Shown in pieces: positions 1 to 5,082 of a stretch of DNA of 5,833 nucleotides. Position numbers and translations under genes: made by a program. The notes beneath the pieces were generated by a model. That model was not told the origin of the DNA and did not search any database. It worked only from the letters and a program-made list of their open reading frames with translations. The stretch is from Rhizobacter sp. (GTDB taxonomy: Bacteria > Pseudomonadota > Gammaproteobacteria > Burkholderiales > Burkholderiaceae_C), in NCBI GenBank assembly GCA_025351675.1, contig JANXVK010000029.1, positions 1 through 5,833 of the forward strand, in the 5' to 3' direction. The stretch's first letter is position 1. The number at the start of each line of letters is the position of its first letter.

Positions 1-110
1 GCTTCTACAACAGCGCGCGCCTGCACTCCAAACTGGGCAACTTGCCACCCAATGCCTTCGAGCATCAATCGGCAATCACACAACCTATCGAGGTGTGCGA
101 AATAACTTGA
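1..110 (+). CDS. IS3-family transposase (OrfB), C-terminal end only
   Basis: Reading from base 3, the sequence encodes 35 residues and a TGA at 108-110. The start FYNSARLHSKLGNLPP resembles the conserved C-terminal end of the DDE integrase domain (rve type) of IS3-family OrfB transposases, where a YN-x-x-R-x-H-S-x-LG-x-x-(S/P)P pattern is typical. OrfB carries out the DNA cleavage and strand transfer of the insertion sequence, usually as an OrfAB frameshift fusion. Only the last residues are here; the catalytic residues and OrfA would lie left of the window, so it cannot be said whether the element is intact. The similarity is recognised by eye from a short stretch. The family call is fairly secure, the subgroup is not. 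Confidence 0.75.
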   Translation, partial: FYNSARLHSKLGNLPPNAFEHQSAITQPIEVCEIT

Positions 111-132
111 CCAGGACAGGTTGAGGGCCACA
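1..132 (+). mobile_element. right end of an IS3-family insertion sequence (approximate boundary)
   Basis: The transposase stop at 110 is followed by about 20 bases that could be the right terminal inverted repeat. IS3-family ends normally close with CA, and the stretch offers two candidates, ending at 130 (GGGCCA) or 132 (GGCCACA). The left end is outside the window, so neither the inverted-repeat match nor the target duplication can be tested. The boundary is therefore an estimate. Confidence 0.4.
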
Positions 133-133
133 T

Positions 134-376
134 ATGCTTGCTCAACTCACATACAAGAAGACAGCGGTGGAGGCACAGGGCACCATGGCGCACGGCGGTC
201 TGACAACCGTGGGCACGCCACCTGATCCGATCGCCGGGTATGAAGCCTTCGCCGATGAGGTGGCGAAGGTGGGGGCCATGGAAGCTCAGAGTTTGGTCGC
301 GATCACCTATCGCCACCAAGAAAGTCAGACCGGCAAAAAGTACGTCGACGTACTCCGGTTTACTCGCTTGAAGTAG
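134..376 (+). CDS. unrecognised 80-residue protein, possibly the remnant of a gene cut by the IS
   Basis: An ATG at 134 opens an 80-codon frame ending in TAG at 374-376. A GAGGG at 123-127 lies about six bases upstream and could act as ribosome binding site. The product is soluble-looking, with no signal peptide or membrane segment. Its C-terminal half (EAFADEVAKVGAMEAQSLVA, then a basic stretch ending VLRFTRLK) looks like real protein with a helix followed by a charged strand, and the codons do not look random. I do not recognise the family. The start lies within a few bases of the likely IS edge, so the original gene may have begun further left and this may be only its C-terminal part. It could equally be an accessory gene of the putative integrated element. 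Confidence 0.45.
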   Translation: MLAQLTYKKTAVEAQGTMAHGGLTTVGTPPDPIAGYEAFADEVAKVGAMEAQSLVAITYRHQESQTGKKYVDVLRFTRLK

Positions 377-719
377 GCGGTCCTCTCCGACGCGAAGTCA
401 GAAGTGATGTGCCGCGCTTTGGCGCTCGGCCTTTTGCTTGGCGGCTCGTACGCGCATAGATCCAGTGCTCGATCGAGTGACGAGCACCCGAAACCGCGAC
501 GAGCAGCGGCGAGTAGACCCCCACCTCCTTGGTATCGGCAGGGCACAGCCATCCAAGACGAAGGCGACCGCTATCCGGCGAGCCTCGCGGCCCGCGTCGG
601 TCGCTGATTGCGCGACTTTTGCGCGACTTCTATTCTCTGTCCCCTGCGCTTTCGTGCACAAAGCGGTGTGTGGGCGCCGCTAAGTCGTTGATTTATGGTC
701 GTTTCTGTCGTTCGCGGTG
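377..719. other. gene-poor stretch at the putative island end
   Basis: About 340 bases lie between the 80-residue ORF and the tRNA fragment. Several frames are open here on both strands, but their translations are rich in Arg, Ser, Ala and Pro without recognisable motifs, and they overlap one another. I accept none as a gene. What the stretch does hold is an exact tandem 11-mer at 608-629 and three copies of GTCGTT just before the tRNA fragment. No integrase, excisionase or toxin-antitoxin gene can be seen. Confidence 0.5.
608..629. repeat. perfect tandem repeat, 2 x 11 bp
   Basis: The 11-mer TTGCGCGACTT occurs at 608-618 and again, directly abutting, at 619-629. It lies about 90 bases left of the tRNA-Arg fragment. 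Short direct repeats beside an attachment site can be arm-type binding sites for a tyrosine integrase, but the repeat has only two copies and no integrase is present to link it to, so the role is open. Confidence 0.75.
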
Positions 720-766
720 GGCTACGAACCAAGGGGTCGTGGGTTCGATTCCTGCCAGCCGCACCA
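720..766 (+). pseudogene. 3' fragment of tRNA-Arg(ACG), probable attachment-site remnant of an integrated element
   Basis: From the anticodon loop onward the sequence fits a tRNA exactly: loop CTACGAA at 722-728 with anticodon ACG at 724-726, 3' anticodon strand CCAAG at 729-733, five-base variable loop 734-738, T stem GTGGG/CCTGC (739-743 with 751-755) around the loop TTCGATT, acceptor strand CAGCCGC at 756-762, discriminator A and an encoded CCA at 764-766. Anticodon loop and body match bacterial tRNA-Arg(ACG). The 5' half is missing. The bases at 717-721 pair with the CCAAG strand at only three of five positions, no D-arm consensus is found upstream, and no GCGGCTG acceptor strand is present. 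Identity to the tRNA therefore begins at about 720. This is the pattern left when an integrase recombines in the anticodon region: the complete tRNA is rebuilt at the other end of the element and the old 3' end stays behind. The fragment cannot make a functional tRNA. Confidence 0.8.
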
Positions 767-785
767 TAAAAACAAGAAATGAATC

Positions 786-823
786 AACGGCTTGGAGATT
801 TCGATCTCCAAGCCGTTTTTTTT
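786..823 (+). terminator. strong Rho-independent terminator behind the tRNA-Arg fragment
   Basis: A perfect 14-bp stem (786-799 with 804-817) closes on a TTCG tetraloop, and eight T residues run from 816 to 823. It lies 20 bases after the CCA end and in the same orientation, so it is most simply the native terminator of the tRNA-Arg gene. Since the 5' half of that gene is gone, it now stops any transcription leaving the putative island towards the housekeeping genes. There is no T-run on the opposite strand, so it should not serve the SWIB gene. Confidence 0.9.
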
Positions 824-1079
824 GCTTGGGGACTTTTGGGGCGACTCATTTCGCCACATGCCGCCTCTTGTTCTCTGCGCAACGTCAACAGACTCTTGGC
901 CCGGCGCCCGTTGTCGTCTTGACCTTCTGCGGTGCCGCGTGTAACTCGACGATCTGCGCATCGCCGTGGCGATGCGTCGCCGATTGTGTGTCGGCAAGGT
1001 GCTGCGAGAGAAGCCCACGTGGCGTGAGCGTTCCGCCTGCAGGGGGTATGGCCCGCAGCGTTGCCGCGGTCGCGTTCGC
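824..1079. other. intergenic stretch with one short palindrome, no gene seen
   Basis: Nothing in these 256 bases reads as a gene on either strand. An inverted repeat at 957-976 (a 9-bp perfect stem, CGCATCGCC paired with GGCGATGCG, around two bases) sits about 100 bases past the SWIB stop codon. It has no T-run on the minus strand, so it is not a classical terminator, though it could stabilise the 3' end of the SWIB transcript. Confidence 0.5.
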
Positions 1080-1349
1080 TCAGACCTGGCTCAGGTGCTT
1101 TCCGACGAGGCCGGTCATCTCGAACATCGTGACCTCGTCCTTGCCCATGATTGCTCTGAGCTTGGCGTCGCAAAGGATGTTGCGCTTGTTGGCCGGGTTC
1201 TGAAGGTTGTTCGCCTTGATGTAGTCCCACAGGCGCTTCGTGACGTCGGTCCTTGGCAACGGCTCAAGACCGACAACCGCGGCAAGTTCCGCGCTGGGTT
1301 TCAGGGCCTTCATGAAGGCGCTGGGCTTGGGGGTGGTCGTACTGGTCAT
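1080..1349 (-). CDS. SWIB/MDM2-domain protein
   Basis: The gene encodes 89 residues. After a short Thr/Ser/Pro-rich leader, nearly the whole protein is one SWIB/MDM2 domain: FMKALKPSAELAAVVG (12-27), the basic helix TDVTKRLWDYIKANNLQ (34-50), NPANKRNILCDAKL (51-64) and the end TMFEMTGLVGKHL (74-86). The R-x-x-V-x-K-x-(L/I)W-x-Y-I-K-x-(N/H)-x-LQ core is diagnostic. In eukaryotes this fold occurs in SWI/SNF complexes and MDM2. In bacteria it is found as small stand-alone proteins or fused to topoisomerase I in chlamydiae and beta-proteobacteria, and a role in DNA or chromatin-like structure is suspected but not settled. I chose the ATG at 1349-1347 because it directly precedes the leader and has GAGAAG (1360-1355) five bases upstream; the frame is open to 1382 but those residues do not look like part of the domain. 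It lies 104 bases after hemW and may have its own promoter. Confidence 0.9.
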   Translation of the reverse strand: MTSTTTPKPSAFMKALKPSAELAAVVGLEPLPRTDVTKRLWDYIKANNLQNPANKRNILCDAKLRAIMGKDEVTMFEMTGLVGKHLSQV

Positions 1350-1363
1350 GCATTCTTCTCGGA

Positions 1364-1402
1364 ACAATGGAAGGGGCAGCATACGCTGTCAATACGTGAC
1401 AG
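1364..1402 (-). promoter_or_regulatory. candidate promoter and overlapping palindrome upstream of the SWIB gene
   Basis: On the minus strand a perfect TTGACA -35 box lies at 1392-1387. A weak -10 candidate, CATTGT (three of six consensus bases), follows after 17 bases at 1369-1364. The -35 box overlaps a perfect inverted repeat, CTGTCA-N5-TGACAG, at 1386-1402, which could be an operator for a dimeric repressor. The implied leader would be under ten bases, which weakens the -10 assignment. The palindrome is seen directly; its function is inferred. Confidence 0.3.
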
Positions 1403-1453
1403 GTTGTGAGCGGGATGAAGATGCCGGATGTCCTGCCTCACGGCCTGACGCCC

Positions 1454-2758
1454 TCAGGGCAGGAACAGCGCCTGCAGGTCGCTCAGAAAATCGAAACCGC
1501 GCTCGGTCGGCCAGACGCGCGTGAAGTCGCGTGCGATCAGGCCTTGTCGCTCCGCGGCATCGAGCCCCGGCGTCAAGGCGGCGAGCGACAGGCCGGTGCG
1601 CTCGGTGAAGCGCGCGAGCTCGAAACCTTCGCGCAGCCGCGTCGCGTTCAGCATGAACTCGAACGGCAGTTGGTCGCGCGGCACTTCTTCGTCGCTCGCG
1701 ATCGCCGCACCGGCGAGTGCGCGCGCCATGTACTGCGCCGGCTCCCTGAACCGTGTCTGGCGAACGACGCGGTGCGGGAACGAAATCTTGCTGTGCGCGC
1801 CGGCGCCGATGCCGAGGTAGTCGCCGAACTGCCAGTAGTTCCAGTTGTGCTCGCAGCGGTGGCCGGCGCGCGCGAAGGCCGAGACTTCGTAGCGTTCCAT
1901 GCCGGCCGCTGCGGTGCGTGCAGTGATCAGGTCGAGCATCTCGAAGGCCGTGTCGTCGTCGGGCAGCGCGGGTGGGAACTTCGCGAACACCGTGTTCGGC
2001 TCCAGCGTCAGGTGATAGACCGACAGGTGCGGCGGTGCGAAGGCCAGCGCTGCGGCCAGATCGGCCTCGAACTCGGGCATCGTCTGACCCGGCAGGGCAT
2101 ACATCAGGTCGATGTTGAACGTCTCGAACGCAGCGCGCGCCTCTTCGACCGCGGCACGCGCCTGGGCCGCGTCGTGCACGCGACCGAGCGCGGCGAGCTT
2201 GGCATCGTCGAAACTCTGCACGCCGATCGACAGGCGCGTGACGCCGGCCGCGCGGTAGCCATGGAAGCGCTCGCGCTCGAACGTGCCGGGGTTGGCCTCG
2301 AGCGTGATCTCGCACATCGGCTCGAGCGGCAGGCGCGCGCGGATGTCGCCGATCAGGCGCTCGATCGACGCCGGCGTGAACAGGCTCGGCGTGCCGCCGC
2401 CGATGAAGATCGTGTGAACGCGGCGGCCCCAGATGAAGGGCAGCGCGGCTTCGAGGTCGGCGTTGAGCGCGTCGAGGTAGCGCGACTGATCAGGTTCGCC
2501 GCGCGCCTCGTGCGAGTTGAAGTCGCAGTACGGACACTTCTTCAGGCACCACGGCAGGTGCACATACAGCGACAGCGGCGGCAGCGCGGCCAGGCTCAGC
2601 GTGCCGCTGCGGATGTAGCGCGCGAGGCGTTCGGCGACCGGTTCGGTGGCGGCCACCTCGGTCCCGCTCGAGACGACCTCGGGCCAGCGCCGGGCCGCCC
2701 CAAGCGGCCCGCGTTCCTCTCGGGGGGCGGGCGCCGAAGGCGACCTTGGGGCCGCCAT
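1454..2758 (-). CDS. hemW: radical SAM heme chaperone HemW
   Basis: HemW binds a [4Fe-4S] cluster and S-adenosylmethionine and delivers heme to respiratory enzymes. It resembles coproporphyrinogen dehydrogenase HemN and is often misnamed so. Numbering from the ATG at 2758, the cluster motif CLKKCPYC has Cys 71, 75 and 78 and is followed by DFNSH, lacking the fourth Cys typical of HemN. GGGTP (121-124 region) binds SAM; EANPGT (153-158) and GVQSF (179-183) follow. HNWNYW at 304-309 is a hallmark of HemW over HemN. The C-terminus matches the HemN_C region and ends in a TGA at 1454. The start is uncertain. The ATG at 2758 lies one base after the rdgB stop and gives 434 residues, but E. coli HemW has about 378, and residues 1 to about 22 are encoded by a GC-rich inverted repeat. 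The GTG at 2656 would give 400 residues and may be the true start. Confidence 0.95.
   Translation of the reverse strand: MAAPRSPSAPAPREERGPLGAARRWPEVVSSGTEVAATEPVAERLARYIRSGTLSLAALPPLSLYVHLPWCLKKCPYCDFNSHEARGEPDQSRYLDALNADLEAALPFIWGRRVHTIFIGGGTPSLFTPASIERLIGDIRARLPLEPMCEITLEANPGTFERERFHGYRAAGVTRLSIGVQSFDDAKLAALGRVHDAAQARAAVEEARAAFETFNIDLMYALPGQTMPEFEADLAAALAFAPPHLSVYHLTLEPNTVFAKFPPALPDDDTAFEMLDLITARTAAAGMERYEVSAFARAGHRCEHNWNYWQFGDYLGIGAGAHSKISFPHRVVRQTRFREPAQYMARALAGAAIASDEEVPRDQLPFEFMLNATRLREGFELARFTERTGLSLAALTPGLDAAERQGLIARDFTRVWPTERGFDFLSDLQALFLP
2693..2756. repeat. GC-rich inverted repeat at the rdgB-hemW junction
   Basis: The arms 2693-2704 (GGCCGCCCCAAG) and 2745-2756 (CTTGGGGCCGCC) pair over 12 bases with one mismatch. 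Between them lies a smaller hairpin, CGCC-GAA-GGCG, at 2732-2742. The whole begins two to three bases behind the rdgB stop codon. Burkholderiales genomes carry many GC-rich palindromic elements of this look just behind stop codons, often with a GGGGCGGCCCGG-like edge as here. That resemblance is from memory; copy number cannot be judged from one window. It could act as an intercistronic RNA hairpin, and it overlaps the 5' end of the longest hemW frame. Confidence 0.6.
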
Positions 2759-2759
2759 T

Positions 2760-3389
2760 TCAGCCAAGGTGCCAAGCCTCGCGCATCAGGGCGAGCATCT
2801 GTGCGGCGGCGATCGCGCGGTGGCTGTGCGCGTTCTTCACGTCGGCGCCCAGTTCGGCGACCGCGCGGCCGAGCGACGGGATGAACATCAGCGGGTCGTA
2901 GCCGAACCCGCCCGTGCCAACGGGCACCTGCAGAATCTCGCCGAACCAGCGGCCGACCGCGACCAGCGGCTCGGGGTCGTCGGCCGAGCGAACCGCGACG
3001 AGCGTGCTGATGAAACGCGCGCGCCGATCGGTGACGCCGTACAGGCGTTCGAGCAGCAAACGGTTGTTGGCAGCGTCCTGCGCTGCGCGATGCGCTTCGC
3101 GATCGGTGACACGCGCCTCAACCTCGGCGAAATGCGCCGAGTAGACACCGGGTGCGCCACCGAGCGCATCGACACACAGGCCCGAATCGTCAGCGATCGC
3201 CGCGCCGTTCACATGTTTCGCGGCGTGCCGCGCCTTCGTCAGCGCGTTCTCGATGAAGGTATGGAAAGGCTCGTCGGCTTCCCCGACACCGAGCGTGCCC
3301 TGCGCGACCAGCTCGACACCGGCCGGCGTCAGCAGCGCTTGCAGCTCGCTCAGCTTCTTCTGGTTGTTCGACGCGAGAACGAGCCGCAT
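2760..3389 (-). CDS. rdgB: RdgB/HAM1-family XTP/dITP pyrophosphatase
   Basis: This cytosolic enzyme hydrolyses non-canonical purine triphosphates (XTP, dITP, ITP) to monophosphate and pyrophosphate, keeping deaminated bases out of DNA and RNA. The 209 residues show the whole family pattern: N-terminal LASNNQKKLSEL (5-16) with the SNN and Lys of the phosphate site, TFIENALTKARHA (44-56), ADDSGL (66-71) with the catalytic Asp 68, GGAPGVYSA (77-85), GTGGFGYDP (158-166) for base recognition, and SHR at 189-191. E. coli RdgB has 197 residues. I chose the ATG at 3389-3387, because the protein then begins MRLVLASNN as in the family; the longer frame adds an Arg/Ser-rich leader overlapping the end of rph. 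The start is four bases behind the rph stop, suggesting translational coupling. The C-terminus runs directly into the hemW junction. Confidence 0.96.
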   Translation of the reverse strand: MRLVLASNNQKKLSELQALLTPAGVELVAQGTLGVGEADEPFHTFIENALTKARHAAKHVNGAAIADDSGLCVDALGGAPGVYSAHFAEVEARVTDREAHRAAQDAANNRLLLERLYGVTDRRARFISTLVAVRSADDPEPLVAVGRWFGEILQVPVGTGGFGYDPLMFIPSLGRAVAELGADVKNAHSHRAIAAAQMLALMREAWHLG

Positions 3390-3393
3390 CGGA

Positions 3394-4131
3394 TCAGAGC
3401 CCGAGCGCCTTGCGCTGCGCCGCAATCAGCTCGCGAATGCCCTTGTCGGCCAGGCCCAGCAGCGTGCCCATCTCGTCGCGCGAGAACGCCGCGCCTTCGG
3501 CCGTACCCTGGACTTCGACGAAACCGCCGGCGCCGGTCATCACGACGTTCATGTCGGTGTCGCAGGCAGAGTCTTCGACGTACTCGAGGTCGAGCAGCGG
3601 CGCGCCGTCGACGATGCCGACCGAGATCGCCGCGACGAATTCGCGGATCGGCGACGCGTTTGCCAATGAACTGAGCTTGCCCTGCGATTGCAGCCAGCTG
3701 ACGGCGTCGTACGCGGCCACGAACGCGCCGGTGATCGCCGCCGTGCGCGTGCCGCCGTCGGCCTGGATCACGTCGCAATCGAGCGCGATCGTGCGCTCAC
3801 CGAGCGCTTTCAGGTCGAACACGCAACGCAGCGAGCGGCCGATCAGGCGCTGGATTTCCTGCGTGCGCCCGCTCTGCTTGCCGCGCGCGGCCTCGCGATC
3901 GCTGCGCGTGTGCGTGGCGCGCGGCAGCATGCCGTACTCGGCGGTGACCCATCCTTCGCCGGAGCCGCGCTTGTGCGGCGGCACCTTCTCTTCGACCGAC
4001 GCGGTGCACAGCACCTTGGTCGCGCCGAACTCGATCAGCACCGAGCCCTCGGCGTGCTTGGTGTAGTGGCGGGTGATGGTGACGGGGCGCAGGGCGTCCG
4101 CGGCGCGGGATTCGGTTCTTTGGAATGTCAT
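3394..4131 (-). CDS. rph: ribonuclease PH
   Basis: RNase PH is a phosphate-dependent 3' exoribonuclease that trims the 3' ends of tRNA precursors and of some structured RNAs, working as a hexameric ring. The 245 residues align end to end with the E. coli enzyme (238): [17 protein letters not shown] (60-76), [15 protein letters not shown] (88-102), [20 protein letters not shown] (117-136) containing the phosphate-binding GGTRT, and [18 protein letters not shown] (182-199) with Asp 187 and Asp 193 in the active site, then EVQGTAEG (206-213). I chose the ATG at 4131-4129 because the protein then begins [17 protein letters not shown], close to other RNase PH N-termini. The much longer open frame upstream overlaps the phosphatase gene in another frame and is a shadow. 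The start codon sits at the foot of a small hairpin, and no strong Shine-Dalgarno sequence is seen. It lies 34 bases after the phosphatase stop. Confidence 0.96.
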   Translation of the reverse strand: MTFQRTESRAADALRPVTITRHYTKHAEGSVLIEFGATKVLCTASVEEKVPPHKRGSGEGWVTAEYGMLPRATHTRSDREAARGKQSGRTQEIQRLIGRSLRCVFDLKALGERTIALDCDVIQADGGTRTAAITGAFVAAYDAVSWLQSQGKLSSLANASPIREFVAAISVGIVDGAPLLDLEYVEDSACDTDMNVVMTGAGGFVEVQGTAEGAAFSRDEMGTLLGLADKGIRELIAAQRKALGL

Positions 4132-4151
4132 CCGCGTATTGTCCACGCGGA
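4131..4151 (-). promoter_or_regulatory. hairpin covering the rph translation start
   Basis: In the mRNA, TCCGCGT (4151-4145) pairs perfectly with ACGCGGA (4137-4131) around a seven-base loop GGACAAT. The last paired base is the A of the rph ATG. The only purine-rich bases that could serve as ribosome binding site, GGA, are in the loop. The structure could limit independent ribosome entry and make rph translation depend on ribosomes arriving from the phosphatase gene, or it could be chance in GC-rich DNA. Confidence 0.4.
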
Positions 4152-4165
4152 TGAAGCGAACGCTT

Positions 4166-5080
4166 TCAGCTCTTCTTCTGCGACGATCGCCGGATCGCTT
4201 CGTTGATCTCGCGGATCGAGCGCTCGATCTCGGCATCGTCGAGTTCGTCGGGCGCATCGCTGCCGAGCACGCTGGCCTGAATGGTCGACGCGAAGACCTC
4301 GTCGCCGAGCTGCTCGGTCGAGATGCCGGTGGTGCTGTCGCTGTCTTCGGCCGACTCCCACTCCATCGCGAGCACCGAGACGTTGTCGCTCTTCGGCCCG
4401 CCGTTGCGCAGCGCCTGCTCGACGAGCTCGGGCACGGCGTCGGAGATGACGTTGCGCGAGAGTTGATCGGTGATGGTTGCGTCGTCGACCGTGCCCCACA
4501 GGCCGTCGGAACACAGCAGCAGCCGATCACCGGCCTGCAGCAGCAGCGGGCCGACGGTGTCGATCACCGGCTTGCCGGGGCTGCCCAAGCAGGTGAACAG
4601 CACGTTGCGGTTGAAGCGGTCGGGCATCGGCACGACCTGGTTGATGGTCTGCTGCAGCTCCGAATACGAATGGTCACGGGTGCGCGCGATCAGTTTTTCG
4701 CCGCGCACGAGGTACAAGCGCGAGTCGCCGCAATGCGCCCAGTAGGCCGCGTTGCCTTGCAGCAGGCAGGCGACGACGGTGGTGCGCGGCGTGTCGATCA
4801 GCGCCTTCTGCGTCGCATAGCGCAGCAGCTGGTGGTGGCCGGCGATCATGGCTTCCTGCAGGAAGCGCAGCGGGTCGGGCAGGGTCGGCTTGCAGTCGCG
4901 CTGGAACATCGCCGCGAGCGTCTGCAACGCCAACTGCGACGCGACCTCGCCTTCTGGGTGGCCGCCCATGCCGTCAGCAAGTGCGAACAGACCCGCATCG
5001 CGCGTGTAGCAATAGCCCATGCGGTCTTCGTTCTTCTCGCGGCCGCCCTTGCGGCTGACCTGGTACACAGAGAAACGCAT
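4166..5080 (-). CDS. PP2C-type (PPM) Ser/Thr protein phosphatase
   Basis: This metal-dependent phosphatase removes phosphate from Ser and Thr residues, most likely on targets of the adjacent kinase and on the kinase itself. All core motifs of bacterial PP2C enzymes are present in its 304 residues: KNEDR (16-20), [15 protein letters not shown] (34-48) with the metal-binding Asp 36, [12 protein letters not shown] (115-126) with Asp 119, LLLCSDGLW (187-195) with Asp 192, and SDNVSVL (231-237) with Asp 232. There is no signal peptide or membrane segment, so it should be cytosolic. After residue 240 comes a tail of about 65 residues, rich in Asp, Glu, Ser and Thr and ending in a charged predicted helix ([20 protein letters not shown]), which is not part of the catalytic fold. 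The ATG at 5080-5078 lies two bases behind the kinase stop codon; with no clear ribosome binding site, translation is probably coupled. Confidence 0.93.
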   Translation of the reverse strand: MRFSVYQVSRKGGREKNEDRMGYCYTRDAGLFALADGMGGHPEGEVASQLALQTLAAMFQRDCKPTLPDPLRFLQEAMIAGHHQLLRYATQKALIDTPRTTVVACLLQGNAAYWAHCGDSRLYLVRGEKLIARTRDHSYSELQQTINQVVPMPDRFNRNVLFTCLGSPGKPVIDTVGPLLLQAGDRLLLCSDGLWGTVDDATITDQLSRNVISDAVPELVEQALRNGGPKSDNVSVLAMEWESAEDSDSTTGISTEQLGDEVFASTIQASVLGSDAPDELDDAEIERSIREINEAIRRSSQKKS

Positions 5081-5082
5081 CG

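Noticed and set aside
404..661. Small overlapping open frames on both strands in the left region
   Set aside because: They overlap one another and are low in complexity, without motifs or convincing ribosome binding sites.
660..766. A complete tRNA-Arg gene
   Set aside because: There is no 5' acceptor strand, no D arm, and the 5' anticodon strand pairs at only three of five positions.
957..976. Hairpin past the SWIB gene as a terminator
   Set aside because: The stem is perfect but no T-run follows, and it lies about 100 bases behind the stop codon.
722..1018. Minus-strand open frame of 98 codons ending in CGWQESNPRPLGS
   Set aside because: The last residues are the antisense translation of the tRNA-Arg 3' end, a familiar source of false protein annotations; the rest shows no domain and crosses the terminator.
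529..1203. Plus-strand open frame of 224 codons
   Set aside because: It runs through the tRNA fragment, the terminator and into the antisense of the SWIB gene.
1431..1464. Inverted repeat (TCCTGCC / GGCAGGA) at the hemW stop as a terminator
   Set aside because: The stem is seven bases with a 20-base loop and no T-run follows on the minus strand.
1406..2884. Plus-strand open frame of 492 codons
   Set aside because: It is antisense to hemW and the end of rdgB; the length reflects high GC and the translation is Arg/Ala/Gly-rich without motifs.
2646..3674. Plus-strand open frame of 342 codons
   Set aside because: It is antisense to rdgB and part of rph and shows no recognisable domain.
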